Below are positions 17,085 through 25,973 of a DNA stretch of 64,000 nucleotides, piece by piece; within the stretch, counting starts at the first letter, position 1; every line of letters starts with the position of its first letter. The stretch spans positions 1 through 64,000 of the forward strand of contig JAFUBX010000008.1 in assembly GCA_017459985.1 (NCBI GenBank). Direction: 5' to 3'. Under the pieces are notes generated by a model. The model was not told the origin of the DNA, did not search any database, and saw only the letters and a list, made by a program, of their open reading frames with translations. Source of the stretch: Parasporobacterium sp. (lineage in GTDB: Bacteria > Bacillota > Clostridia > Lachnospirales > Lachnospiraceae). A program made the translations under genes and the position numbers.

Positions 17085-18725
17085 TCAGACCGGAATCTCA
17101 TTCTGCTGCGCCACCAGGAATTCTCCGCCGTAACGCTTTCTCAGCAGCGGCTTTTCGATCTTGCCGGTGGGATTACGGGGCACCTCGGCAAAAATGATTT
17201 TCCGGGGACGTTTGTAGCGGGGCAGATCATTGCAGAAGTCCTGCACTTCTTCCTCGGAAAGGGACATGCCTTCCCGCACCTCGATGATCGCTGCGGCGAT
17301 CTCTCCCAGCCGCCTGTCCGGAAGTCCGATGACCGCCACATCCTTGATGGCGGTATTTCCCCTCAGGAAATCCTCGATCTGCACCGGATAAATATTCTCG
17401 CCGCCGCTGATGACCACGTCCTTCTTCCGGTCAACCAGGTAAATGAAGCCGTCCGCATCCATTTCCGCCATGTCACCGGTATATAACCAGCCCTCCCCGT
17501 CAAGGACCTCTTCCGTGGCTTTGCTGTCATTGTAGTAGCAGAGCATCACGCCGTTGCCCCTCACTGCCAGCTCGCCCACACCGTGGTCGATGGGATTTCG
17601 CTCCGCGTCCACGATCTTCGCTTCCCATCCGTAACCGGGAATGCCGATGGCGCCTACTTTGTGGATATTTTCCACGCCCAGATGGACGCATCCCGGCCCG
17701 ATGGACTCGCTCAGGCCGTAATTGGTATCATATTCATGATGGGGGAATACCCCTTTCCAGCGCTTGATCAGCGTGGGCGGCACCGGCTGGGCGCCGATAT
17801 GCATCAGCCTCCACTGATCCAGATTATATTCGCTCAGATCGATCCTGCCGCTGTCGATGGAATCCAGAATATCCTGGGCCCAGGGCACCAGCAGCCATAC
17901 GATGGTGCAGTGCTCTTCGCTGGCGGTCCGGATGATCCATTCGGAGCTGGCTCCCCTCAGGATGACCGCCCGGCCTCCGCTGATCAGGGATCCGAACCAG
18001 TGCATTTTGGCGCCGGTGTGATAAAGCGGCGGGATGCACAGGAAAACGTCTTCCTTTGTCTGCCCATGGTGCTTCTGCTCCACGATGGCCGCATGCATCA
18101 GGCTGCGGTGGGCATGCAGGATCGCCTTGGGAAATCCGGTGGTCCCGGAGGAGAAATAAATGGCTCCGAGATCGTCATCCGTCAGCAGTATGCTGGGGGC
18201 CTGGGAGGAACAATACCGGATCAGTTCATCGTAGCTGTCGGCAAAGTAAGGGCAGTCTGCGCCCACATAAAAGCAGTTTTTTACCTTCGGTACCGAAGGA
18301 AGTACTTCCTCCACACGGCCGATAAATTCCGGTCCGAATACCAAAGCGTCCACATCCGCCAGTTTCAGGCAGTGCCGGATCTCCTTTGCGTCGTACCGGT
18401 AATTCAGAGGTACGGCCAGAGCGCCGGTCTTCAGCACGCCGAAATAGATCGGCAGCCATTCGATGCAGTTCATCAGAAGAATCGCAACCTTGTCCCCTTT
18501 CCGGATCCCCCGGGTCAGGAGCAGATTGGCGAACCGGTTGGCTTTCACATCGAATTCGCCCCAGGTCATCTGCTTACGGAAGGCTCCGCTGCGGTCCGAC
18601 TCGATCAGGGAGAACTCCCTCCAGGTCACCCGGGGGATATTGCCCACCTCGGGGTTGATCTCCACCAGCGCCACATCTTCTTTAAAATACGTTGCATTGC
18701 GGGACAATAACTCTGTAATAGGCAT
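17085..18725 (-). CDS. AMP-forming acyl-CoA synthetase
   Basis: 547 residues of the class I adenylate-forming family. The P-loop is AIYFSSGTTGFPKAILH, followed by the YGLSES motif, the YTGDMAEMDADG hinge region, KKDVVISGGENIYP and the C-terminal catalytic lysine in NPTGKIEKPLL. It activates a carboxylic acid with ATP and CoA. Length and motifs fit medium/long-chain or aryl-propionate-type ligases; its substrate is not readable. Start at 18725 follows GAGGTGAT. Position between iorB and butyrate kinase suggests activation of an aromatic or branched acid from the same pathway. Confidence 0.9.
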   Translation of the reverse strand: MPITELLSRNATYFKEDVALVEINPEVGNIPRVTWREFSLIESDRSGAFRKQMTWGEFDVKANRFANLLLTRGIRKGDKVAILLMNCIEWLPIYFGVLKTGALAVPLNYRYDAKEIRHCLKLADVDALVFGPEFIGRVEEVLPSVPKVKNCFYVGADCPYFADSYDELIRYCSSQAPSILLTDDDLGAIYFSSGTTGFPKAILHAHRSLMHAAIVEQKHHGQTKEDVFLCIPPLYHTGAKMHWFGSLISGGRAVILRGASSEWIIRTASEEHCTIVWLLVPWAQDILDSIDSGRIDLSEYNLDQWRLMHIGAQPVPPTLIKRWKGVFPHHEYDTNYGLSESIGPGCVHLGVENIHKVGAIGIPGYGWEAKIVDAERNPIDHGVGELAVRGNGVMLCYYNDSKATEEVLDGEGWLYTGDMAEMDADGFIYLVDRKKDVVISGGENIYPVQIEDFLRGNTAIKDVAVIGLPDRRLGEIAAAIIEVREGMSLSEEEVQDFCNDLPRYKRPRKIIFAEVPRNPTGKIEKPLLRKRYGGEFLVAQQNEIPV

Positions 18726-18741
18726 CGTAGTATCACCTCTT

Positions 18742-19314
18742 TTATTCCATGGAAGTACCTGCTTCAAAGGCCTTCAGATTCAGATCAACAAGCTTTTCCG
18801 GGAAGCTGTCCCGGATAATGGATCTCCAGTCGATCTCCATCAGCCCCAGCTGCTTCACCAGCGCGCCGAGCAGAACGATATTCTGGGCTTTGACATTGCC
18901 CAGCTGCTGCGCCAATTCCGCGGCACGGACCACAATCACGTTGGGAACGCTTTTCTGCATCTGTTCTATGGCATCCCCCGGATAGGCTGCAGCCCCCGTG
19001 AGGACCGGCATCGGGAAAATCTCCCGGATATCCGTGACCACGGTTCCCCCCTCCTTCAGATAGGGAAGGGCCCGCAGCGCCTCCACCTTCTCGAAGGAAA
19101 CGATCAGATCCGCCTCTCCTTCTCCGATAATGGGAGAATAGACCTTCTCCCCGTATTTGACCTGAGTGACGACGGTACCGCCCCGCTGGCTCATCCCATG
19201 GATCTCACTCATCTTCACGTCCTTGCCGCCTGCGATCAGTCCCCTGGCCAGGATCGAAGAGGTGGTGATGGTTCCCTGTCCGCCGACGCCCACCAGAATA
19301 ATGCTCTTTGTCAT
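18742..19314 (-). CDS. iorB: indolepyruvate ferredoxin oxidoreductase beta subunit
   Basis: 190 residues. It begins MTKSIILVGVGGQGTITTSSILARG, the VGGQG motif of the gamma-type domain of 2-oxoacid:ferredoxin oxidoreductases, followed by EIHGMSQRGGTVVTQVKYG. With IorA it oxidises aryl pyruvates (indolepyruvate, phenylpyruvate) to aryl-acetyl-CoA with reduction of ferredoxin. Its ATG lies one base after the iorA stop codon and is served by CAGGTGA inside iorA, so the two are coupled. Confidence 0.93.
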   Translation of the reverse strand: MTKSIILVGVGGQGTITTSSILARGLIAGGKDVKMSEIHGMSQRGGTVVTQVKYGEKVYSPIIGEGEADLIVSFEKVEALRALPYLKEGGTVVTDIREIFPMPVLTGAAAYPGDAIEQMQKSVPNVIVVRAAELAQQLGNVKAQNIVLLGALVKQLGLMEIDWRSIIRDSFPEKLVDLNLKAFEAGTSME

Positions 19315-19315
19315 G

Positions 19316-21106
19316 TCATTCACCTGCTTTCCCGATTGCTCCGAACTTGCACTGCTGCAGACACAGCCCGCACTGATTGCAGTTTGCCGTATCCGCCACA
19401 TAGGCCTTTTTCGCTTCGCTGTCAAATGCCAGGGACGGACATGCCACCTTCATGCACTGTTTGCAGCCGACGCATTTGTCCGGATCAATCTGTACATGTT
19501 TGCCGGCATTGGCCCGGGCCACCTCTTTGATCAGGGCACAGGGCCTTTTGGTAATGATCACAAAGGGGCCTTCCGCCTGATAAGCAGCCTCCAGCGCTTC
19601 CTTCGCGGCCTCCTGGTCGATGGGATCAAAGATCCGCAGATGATCATCATCGATCCCCAGAGCTCTGACCAGGGCTTCGATGCTGATAGCCGGGGATTCA
19701 TACCCCATCAGATTCCGGACGGTGCCGGGATTCTCCTGATGCCCCGTCATGGCGGTAATGGAATTGTCCAGGATCACCGCCACCGCATTGGTCTGGGACG
19801 CCACGATATCGATCAGGGAGGTCAGCCCGGAATGGAAGAAGGTGGAATCCCCCAGTTCTCCGATGGCCTTCCGGGTATCTCCCTGGGCCTTCAGCGCCCG
19901 GGAAAGTCCCACCAGGGAGGAGAAGCCCGCGCCCATGCAGATGCAGGTATCAAATCCGTTCAGCGGCGGATTGACAGCCAGCGCGTAGCATCCGATGTCC
20001 CCGGAGGAGACGAATTTATCCGATTGTCTGCTTAATGCATAGTAAAATCCTCTATGGGGACATCCGGCGCAAAGGACCGGCGGTCTCGGCGGAGCCTGTA
20101 CCCCCTCCACCTGGTAGGAGAAAACCTCCTGCTTCCCCAGCAGGGAGTCCCTGACGACCCGGGTATTGAATTCACCCTGGATGGTCAGTTTATCCTTGCC
20201 TGTCACATTGGTGAATCCCAGGATCTTCAGGGCGTTCTCCAGATAGGGCTCGCCCTCCTCCACCACGATCAGGTGTTTGTAACCGGAGGCAAATTCCTGC
20301 AGAAGACGGCGGGACAGAGGATGGGTCAGCCCCATCTTCAGGACACTGACCGAATCTCCGAAGACGTCCTTCACATACTGATAGGAAATGCCCGAGGTGA
20401 TCACGCCGGTATCGGTGCCTTCGACCTTCTCCACCCGGTTCAGCTCACTGGTGTAGGCGTATTCCTCCAGATCCTGCAGCAGGGCTTCCCGGATCACATG
20501 GCGCTTTCTGGCATTTACGGGAAGCATGGAGTATTTCTCCGGCCGCCGCTCGTACTTCTTCACCGGGACTTCGCTCCGCTCTCCCAGTTCCACGACGCTC
20601 TTGGAATGGCAGACTCTGGTGGTCATGCGGAAAAGCACCGGGATGTCGAACTGTTCTGAGATCTCATAGGCCTTTTTGATGAAATCCTTACATTCCTGGG
20701 AATCCGAGGGCTCCACCATGGCCAGCTTGGCGTGGGGCGCATAGAGCCGGTTGTCCTGCTCATTCTGGGAACTGTGACAGGCCGGATCATCCGCTGTCAC
20801 ATACACAAGCCCTGCGTTGACCCCGCAGTATCCTGCGGTAAAAATCGGATCCGCCGCCACATTCATTCCCACATGCTTGAAGGTGCAGATGGCCCGCATC
20901 CCGCCGATGGAGGCGCCCAGAGCGGCTTCCGCCGCCACCTTCTCATTCGGTGCCCATTCCGAGTAAATCTCTTCCTTATACAGGCCGCCGATATTTTCCA
21001 GAATCTCTGTACTGGGAGTGCCCGGGTAGGCTGCCGCAAAATGGACCCCTGCCTCATAACATCCCCGTGCCACGGCTTCATTGCCGCTCATGATCTGTTT
21101 GCTCAT
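19316..21106 (-). CDS. iorA: indolepyruvate ferredoxin oxidoreductase alpha subunit
   Basis: 596 residues. The N-terminal pyrimidine-binding domain has SGNEAVARGCYEAGVHFAA followed by YPGTPSTEI. The TPP-binding part is at about 355-510 (CAGCPHRGFYYAL, GDIGCYAL, and the GELGDSTFFHSG segment). Two 4Fe-4S motifs close the protein (CVGCKQCMKVACP and CNQCGLCLQQCKFGA). This is the standard IorA layout for thiamine-dependent oxidation of aromatic 2-oxoacids. GGAGAA precedes the ATG. It follows the methyltransferase-like gene by 43 bp. Confidence 0.95.
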   Translation of the reverse strand: MSKQIMSGNEAVARGCYEAGVHFAAAYPGTPSTEILENIGGLYKEEIYSEWAPNEKVAAEAALGASIGGMRAICTFKHVGMNVAADPIFTAGYCGVNAGLVYVTADDPACHSSQNEQDNRLYAPHAKLAMVEPSDSQECKDFIKKAYEISEQFDIPVLFRMTTRVCHSKSVVELGERSEVPVKKYERRPEKYSMLPVNARKRHVIREALLQDLEEYAYTSELNRVEKVEGTDTGVITSGISYQYVKDVFGDSVSVLKMGLTHPLSRRLLQEFASGYKHLIVVEEGEPYLENALKILGFTNVTGKDKLTIQGEFNTRVVRDSLLGKQEVFSYQVEGVQAPPRPPVLCAGCPHRGFYYALSRQSDKFVSSGDIGCYALAVNPPLNGFDTCICMGAGFSSLVGLSRALKAQGDTRKAIGELGDSTFFHSGLTSLIDIVASQTNAVAVILDNSITAMTGHQENPGTVRNLMGYESPAISIEALVRALGIDDDHLRIFDPIDQEAAKEALEAAYQAEGPFVIITKRPCALIKEVARANAGKHVQIDPDKCVGCKQCMKVACPSLAFDSEAKKAYVADTANCNQCGLCLQQCKFGAIGKAGE

Positions 21107-21149
21107 AATGTATTCTCCGATATTCCTGTTCTGTTTTTACTTTGGCAGG

Positions 21150-22031
21150 TCAGCTTCTCAGCCCCAGCTCCTGTGCCAGCCTGCGGATATAGGCCGGCGT
21201 GGTTCCGCAGCAGCCGCCCACGATCACAGCACCGGCTTCCACCACCTTCTTCATGCTGGCAGCGAACTCCTCTTCGCTCATATCATAGGTCACCGAGCCG
21301 TCCGGCTGGGTCTGGGGAAGTCCCGCATTGGGCTTGGCAATGATCGGAAGATCCGTCACTTCCTTCATGGCCTGCACGAAGGGCAGGACGTGCACCGGTC
21401 CCGCGGAGCAGTTGATTCCGACCGCGTTGACCCCGGCCTCTGTCAGCACCCGTGCGGCATCCTCCGGCAGATCGCCGTACAGGGATCTGCCATTTGCCTC
21501 AAAGGACATGGTGGCCAGGATCGGCAGGTCGCTGACCTGACGAATGGCATAAACCGCAGCCCTGGCGTCCTCCAGACTGATCATCGTCTCCACGGCAAAC
21601 AGATCCACACCGGCATCCGCCAGGATCTGCGCCTGTTCCTGATAGACTTCCACAGCCTCTTCAAAGCTTTCGTCATCGTCCGGATAGATCATGACCCCGC
21701 TCATGGAAATATCCCCTGCCACCAGGGCTTTCCCGCCGGAAGCCTTTCTGCTCAGCGCCACATTCTCTGTGTTGAGCATCACCAGATCCCCTTCTTTGCG
21801 GTAGCCCTTCAGCCTCTCCCGGTTGGCCCCGAAGGTCGGTGCAAGGATGATCCGGCTGCCTGCCTCCACATAGGCCTTCTGCAGGTTCAGCATGATCTCC
21901 GGATTTTCCTGAACCCACGCCTCCGGGCAGACTCCCCGGGGCATTCCTGCGGCGATCAGATTGGATCCGGTGGCACCGTCATATAACATCACACCATTGG
22001 ATAATTGCTGTCTGAATTGTTCTGCGGTCAT
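21150..22031 (-). CDS. homocysteine S-methyltransferase family protein
   Basis: 293 residues, a single Pfam-type homocysteine methyltransferase barrel. DGATGSNLIAAGMP at the N-terminus, APTFGANRERL, GINCSAGP (first zinc Cys) and VGGCCGTTPAYI (paired zinc Cys) are all present, so the site that activates homocysteine thiolate looks intact. Cobalamin and folate domains of MetH are absent, so the methyl donor is unknown (methylmethionine, betaine or a corrinoid protein). It sits between the two ferredoxin oxidoreductases. Start at 22031 follows AGGAGG. Confidence 0.87.
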   Translation of the reverse strand: MTAEQFRQQLSNGVMLYDGATGSNLIAAGMPRGVCPEAWVQENPEIMLNLQKAYVEAGSRIILAPTFGANRERLKGYRKEGDLVMLNTENVALSRKASGGKALVAGDISMSGVMIYPDDDESFEEAVEVYQEQAQILADAGVDLFAVETMISLEDARAAVYAIRQVSDLPILATMSFEANGRSLYGDLPEDAARVLTEAGVNAVGINCSAGPVHVLPFVQAMKEVTDLPIIAKPNAGLPQTQPDGSVTYDMSEEEFAASMKKVVEAGAVIVGGCCGTTPAYIRRLAQELGLRS

Positions 22032-22151
22032 GATAATCCTCCTGTAACCCATAATGGTTGTTCATACAGATCCTGCACCTTCCATCCCGCTCCGGAAGGG
22101 CTTTCCTCCCGGAAAAATCCCCGGGAAAGTGCAGCAGCTATATCAACAACG

Positions 22152-22177
22152 GGCCGGAGCCTTCCAAAGCCCCGGCC
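22152..22177 (-). terminator. possible weak terminator after the Vor-type gamma gene
   Basis: GGCCGGAGC and GCCCCGGCC form a strong GC stem with an 8-nt loop, but only TTGTTG follows on the minus strand. It may partly separate the vor-like genes from the downstream genes. Confidence 0.4.
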
Positions 22178-22204
22178 TCGTCTGTGCAACTTACGACAAG
22201 CAGT

Positions 22205-22753
22205 TTATTTTTTCTGTGCCCTGCCGATCTCCAGGCCTTTCTTAAATGCTTCCACATTCGGCGGAATCAGCTTCTGCTTATTCTCGAATTTGTGTTCGAT
22301 TCCCTTGATGATAACCTCTTCCGGAACCGCATCGGTATAACCGACATACACGCCCAGCATGATGACGTTAAGGGCTCTGTCATTGCCCATGTCAAGAGCC
22401 ATCTGGGTCACCGGTGCAGAGATCACATTGACATCGTCTCTGTCGATCGGATCGGTTACGATGGTGCTGTTGATGAAGACGTTGCCGCCCGGCTTGACAT
22501 TCTTCAGGAATGCATGCAGGGACGGTCCGTTCATAACGATCAGGTCTTCCACGTTGTAGCAGACCGGAGCGCCGATCTCATCATCAGAGATAACGACGAA
22601 GCAGTTTGCCGTACCGCCACGCATAGCTGCGCCATAGGACGGGAAGAAGGAAACCTTAAGATCCGTAGCATCACAGGTTGCCTCAGCAAGAAGCTTGCCC
22701 ATAGTCATAACACCCTGGCCGCCGAATCCGGCCATCATAATATTTCTTTCCAT
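22205..22753 (-). CDS. 2-oxoacid:ferredoxin oxidoreductase gamma subunit
   Basis: 182 residues starting MERNIMMAGFGGQGVMTMGKLLAEA, the GFGGQG motif of gamma subunits, followed by FFPSYGAAMRGGTANCFVVIS. It completes the alpha-beta-gamma-delta complex of the Vor/Kor type. It starts 3 bp after the beta gene stop, with GAGGAGG in the beta gene end. The substrate may be branched-chain 2-oxoacids or 2-oxoglutarate. Confidence 0.92.
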   Translation of the reverse strand: MERNIMMAGFGGQGVMTMGKLLAEATCDATDLKVSFFPSYGAAMRGGTANCFVVISDDEIGAPVCYNVEDLIVMNGPSLHAFLKNVKPGGNVFINSTIVTDPIDRDDVNVISAPVTQMALDMGNDRALNVIMLGVYVGYTDAVPEEVIIKGIEHKFENKQKLIPPNVEAFKKGLEIGRAQKK

Positions 22754-22756
22754 AGA

Positions 22757-23509
22757 TTAAGCCTCCTCTTTATCCTTATCTCTGTAAACACCCAGAGGGA
22801 ACTCCTCAAACATCTTTTCTCTTAAGAATGTCAGAGCGTCCTTAGCTGAATATCCCCAGTTGGTCGGGCAGGATGTGACGATCTCCACCAGTGAGAATCC
22901 CTTGCCGTCGATCTGGTTCTGGAATGCCTGCTTGATATATTTACGGGTCTTAATCACGTTCTGCGGGGTATCAACCGCTGTTCTGACCAGGAAATAAGGA
23001 GTCTTCAGCTGTGCCAGAAGTTCGCAGACATGCATCGGATATCCGTGCTCTTCCACCTTTCTTCCGAAGGGAGCGGTGGTGGCCTTCATGCCGATCAGAG
23101 TGGTCGGAGCCATCTGTCCGCCGGTCATACCGTAGATACCGTTGTTGATAAAGATAACGGTGAAATTCTCGCCTCTGTTGGCAGCGGAAACAGTCTCATC
23201 CAGACCGATGGAAGCAAGGTCGCCGTCGCCCTGGTAGGTATAGACCAGAGAATCCGGTGAGGATCTCTTCACACCGGTAGCCACAGCGCAGGCTCTTCCG
23301 TGTGCAGCGATGATAACGTCATGGGATACATACATCTGTCCCAGACCGCAGCATCCGACACCTTCCACACGGACCAGCTTGTCCAGCATGCCCAGTTCCT
23401 GTACCACTTCACCGACCAGTTTATGAGCTGTACCATGCATGCAGCCCGGGCAGAAACCGGATACCACATCCTGCAGTACGCCTAATGTTTTTTCATATAC
23501 TTTTTCCAT
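22757..23509 (-). CDS. 2-oxoacid:ferredoxin oxidoreductase beta subunit (TPP-binding)
   Basis: 250 residues. CPGCMHGTAHKL near the N-terminus supplies cluster or TPP-site cysteines. GCCGLGQM and the TPP/Mg motif GDGDLASIGLDETVSAANRG...NNGIYGMTGGQMAPTT are typical of VorA/KorB. It carries the thiamine-dependent decarboxylation site with the alpha subunit. Its ATG overlaps the alpha stop by one base (TAATG). Confidence 0.93.
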   Translation of the reverse strand: MEKVYEKTLGVLQDVVSGFCPGCMHGTAHKLVGEVVQELGMLDKLVRVEGVGCCGLGQMYVSHDVIIAAHGRACAVATGVKRSSPDSLVYTYQGDGDLASIGLDETVSAANRGENFTVIFINNGIYGMTGGQMAPTTLIGMKATTAPFGRKVEEHGYPMHVCELLAQLKTPYFLVRTAVDTPQNVIKTRKYIKQAFQNQIDGKGFSLVEIVTSCPTNWGYSAKDALTFLREKMFEEFPLGVYRDKDKEEA

Positions 23510-24594
23510 TACAGCACCTCCTTGATAAGCTGACGTGCACCTTCCAGTACCTGATCATTGGTCAGCAGCTGACCGCCGGATCTTCTGCACTCATTGATCT
23601 GGCATCTTCCCTGAACAGCAAAGTCAATATCCCATCTCATCTGTGCAGGAATGGACATTTCCACATCCAGGATACCCTTGACCTGATTGAAGTCCAGATC
23701 ACGGAACGCATCATACGGGAACGGATTGACGGTGATCGGTCTGATCATGCCGGCCTTGATGCCTTCTGCTCTTAACTGCTTCACGATTGCCTTGGAAATA
23801 CGGGCAGAAATACCATAAGCAGCGAAGATGATCTCCGCATCGTCCACCAGGAACTTCTCGACTCTGACATCCTTGTCCCAGGTAGCATATAATTTCTCGG
23901 CTTCTTTATTAACCAGCTCCTGGCCGGTTCCGGCGCTTCCCGGGAAGCACTTGGCCTGCTGTCCCAGAGGATGGCCGATGCAGGCTCTCTTGGTTACGCC
24001 GTACTTTTCTTTCAGCTGTGCCAGTTCTTCATCGGATTTCATCGGAGGAAGGACCACCGGCTCCATCATGGTTCCGATTACGCCGTCGGTAAGAATCAGC
24101 ACCGGGTTGTTGTCTCTGGCTGCCAGTTCGAATCCTTCATAAACCATATCCACACATTCCTGAACCGTTGCCGGAGCAAGAACAATCATCTGGAAACCAC
24201 CGTTTCCGGATGCCTTGGTGGCCTGCAGGTAGTCCTGCTGTGCCGGCTGGATGGCGCCGATTCCCGGGCCGCCTCTCTGTACGTTGACATACACCACCGG
24301 CAGTCTTGCGGATGCGCAGTAGGATACGCCCTCACTGTAAAGGCTGATACCGCAGGAAGAGGAAGAACTCATGGCTCTTGCGCCTGCAGCTGCAGCACCG
24401 TACAGCATATTGACGGAAGCGACTTCGCTCTCGCCCTGTACGAACACGCCGCCCACTTCCGGCATTCTTCTTGCGAAATACTCCGGAATCTCATTCTGCG
24501 GAGTAATAGGATATCCGGCGAAGAACCGACATCCTGCTCTAACACCTGCTTCAGCAATAGCTTCGCAGCCTTTCATAAAAACACGTTCTGCCAT
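23509..24594 (-). CDS. vorB: 2-oxoacid:ferredoxin oxidoreductase alpha subunit, VorB type
   Basis: 361 residues beginning MAERVFMKGCEAIAEAGVRAG, then FFAGYPITPQNEIPEYFARR and SEVASVNMLYGAAAAGARAMSSSSSCG, the pattern of the alpha subunit annotated as 3-methyl-2-oxobutanoate dehydrogenase VorB. It oxidises branched-chain 2-oxoacids (valine, leucine and isoleucine derived) to acyl-CoA. The VorB versus KorA distinction is made from sequence pattern and the ptb/buk context, not from assay. AGGAGGG precedes the ATG. Confidence 0.88.
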   Translation of the reverse strand: MAERVFMKGCEAIAEAGVRAGCRFFAGYPITPQNEIPEYFARRMPEVGGVFVQGESEVASVNMLYGAAAAGARAMSSSSSCGISLYSEGVSYCASARLPVVYVNVQRGGPGIGAIQPAQQDYLQATKASGNGGFQMIVLAPATVQECVDMVYEGFELAARDNNPVLILTDGVIGTMMEPVVLPPMKSDEELAQLKEKYGVTKRACIGHPLGQQAKCFPGSAGTGQELVNKEAEKLYATWDKDVRVEKFLVDDAEIIFAAYGISARISKAIVKQLRAEGIKAGMIRPITVNPFPYDAFRDLDFNQVKGILDVEMSIPAQMRWDIDFAVQGRCQINECRRSGGQLLTNDQVLEGARQLIKEVL

Positions 24595-24609
24595 TATTAT
24601 TCTTCCCTC

Positions 24610-24819
24610 CTATCTCCAAACTTCGATTGCCGATTCCGGACAGATCTGTGCACACATTGCGCAGCCGATGCAATCCTCCGGATTGACGGATACTACATAA
24701 GGATAACCTTTTGAGTTAACCTTCTCGCCGACAGCGAGACACTTTTTGGGACATGAAATCACACAGTATTCGCAGGATTTACAGAATTCTGATGCAATTT
24801 CCACTCTTCCTTTCGCCAT
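24610..24819 (-). CDS. 4Fe-4S delta subunit of the 2-oxoacid oxidoreductase
   Basis: 69 residues with two motifs, CKSCEYCVISCPKKCL and CIGCAMCAQICPESAI, giving two 4Fe-4S clusters. A short beta hairpin separates them, as in Vor/Kor delta subunits. It carries electrons from the TPP site to free ferredoxin. It is first of the four oxidoreductase genes, 15 bp before the alpha gene, and is preceded by AAGGAGG. Confidence 0.93.
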   Translation of the reverse strand: MAKGRVEIASEFCKSCEYCVISCPKKCLAVGEKVNSKGYPYVVSVNPEDCIGCAMCAQICPESAIEVWR

Positions 24820-24858
24820 CTTACTTCCTCCTTAAGGTGATAAAAACTATTAATTTAT

Positions 24859-25560
24859 TCAATCAACCCATTCATAGGTTAGATAAAGCTCGATGGGGAT
24901 CAGGCATTTATCGGTGCGGTCCTTCACCTCATCATAGATGCCCTTTCTGACACAGGCGCTGTTCACAACAGTCAGCCCGTCAAACAGTTCATCAATCTTA
25001 TCTAACCCATGTATGAATTCATCGCCGGTTGTTGCATATCCCAGATTGGGATTGCCGAGTATATAGATATGATCCAGACGGATGGAATTCAGGATGTGGG
25101 ACATGGTCCCGTCGATCCCTTCCACACTGCGGGTCCAGGGTCTGTAGGCGTTGACAATATATACAGGTACGGAGTTCTCCTTTGCCAGAAGATCCGAATA
25201 ACTGCCCGCGTATTTGGCTGCCTGATGGCCTCCGCCGATATCCAGCAGGGTGTATCCGTCCCCGTAAAGAGAGGCGCGTACCCCGCCGACCTGGGAGGGG
25301 GCATCCTGGAACTGCTCCTGAAAATGGATCTGCACGCCATCCTTCGCAAAGGCTTCCTGCATATCCCTGGAACGATACAGCGGCTTGGTCTGGTCGAGAT
25401 CGAACAGATCCACCTTCTCTCCGGTCTGCTCCGCCAGCATATGGGCGATGTTCAGGATGATCTCACTCTTGCCGCTGCCTGCTTCTCCGATAAAAACAAA
25501 ATTCTTCTTTTCTTTCATTAACTGTTCGAATGTTTTATCGCTTTCGTAGAAAAGTTCCAT
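24859..25560 (-). CDS. P-loop NTPase of unknown function leading the vor-like operon
   Basis: 233 residues. Walker A is GEAGSGKSE at about 25-33. DLFDLDQTKPLYRSRD resembles the CobQ/MinD-like Asp motif, and LLDIGGGHQAAKYAG may be Walker B. Near the end, YILGNPNLGYATTGDEF suggests a base-recognition segment. No known family name can be given. It is the first gene after the promoter at 25597-25625, 39 bp before the delta subunit gene, so it is very probably co-transcribed with the oxidoreductase. A maturation, cofactor or regulatory role is inference only. Confidence 0.7.
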   Translation of the reverse strand: MELFYESDKTFEQLMKEKKNFVFIGEAGSGKSEIILNIAHMLAEQTGEKVDLFDLDQTKPLYRSRDMQEAFAKDGVQIHFQEQFQDAPSQVGGVRASLYGDGYTLLDIGGGHQAAKYAGSYSDLLAKENSVPVYIVNAYRPWTRSVEGIDGTMSHILNSIRLDHIYILGNPNLGYATTGDEFIHGLDKIDELFDGLTVVNSACVRKGIYDEVKDRTDKCLIPIELYLTYEWVD

Positions 25561-25596
25561 AAGTGCAGGCTCCTTATTATATAATACAACTTATAT

Positions 25597-25625
25597 ATTG
25601 TATCTTAAAAAATACATTTTAACAA
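25597..25625 (-). promoter_or_regulatory. sigma-A promoter of the P-loop/vor-like operon
   Basis: Minus strand: -35 TTGTTA, 17-nt spacer, -10 TACAAT, about 37 bp upstream of the ATG of the P-loop gene, which has AAGGAG. Confidence 0.7.
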
Positions 25626-25883
25626 CGTCTGATCAGAAATCAGATGTTAAACTTTTTTTACCGCTGGCCGGGAGCGGCAAATAAAATAAACATACCATCC
25701 GGCGTCCAGTTGGTAGATTTGCATGATTTCCCTCGGCATCCGGCGCCTCCCGGCGCTCCGGACGTTCCGGAAAATCCCTGTTTAAAGTGAGAATGAACGA
25801 TGTCTGATAGAAAATAACGTCTTCTCCTGTCCCCGGAATGATTATAACACAGGAATCTGTAATTGTATCGAAAAATACATAAA

Positions 25884-25924
25884 AAATACGATACCGCATG
25901 ACAAAGCATGCGGCACCGTATTTT
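25884..25924 (-). terminator. terminator of the iron-sulfur flavoprotein gene
   Basis: On minus, AAAATACGGTGCCGCATG pairs with CATGCGGTATCGTATTTT around CTTTGT, followed by more T. The inner stem carries the CCGCATG motif seen in other hairpins of this window. Confidence 0.85.
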
Positions 25925-25973
25925 CACATTATATAGAAGGGAACTTTTGTCATTTGGATGATCAGGGATTCTC

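Larger units (their letters stand above)
25561..25973. other. 413-bp intergenic region with promoter and terminator
   Basis: It contains the vor-like operon promoter (25597-25625), a GC-rich stretch with CCGCTGGCCGGGAGCGG (weak hairpin) and the terminator of the flavoprotein gene (25884-25924). No gene is supported in the 250 bp between. Confidence 0.6.

Noticed and set aside
18749-20035. Plus-strand frames across iorA and iorB
   Set aside because: Antisense to clear oxidoreductase subunits with cluster and TPP motifs.
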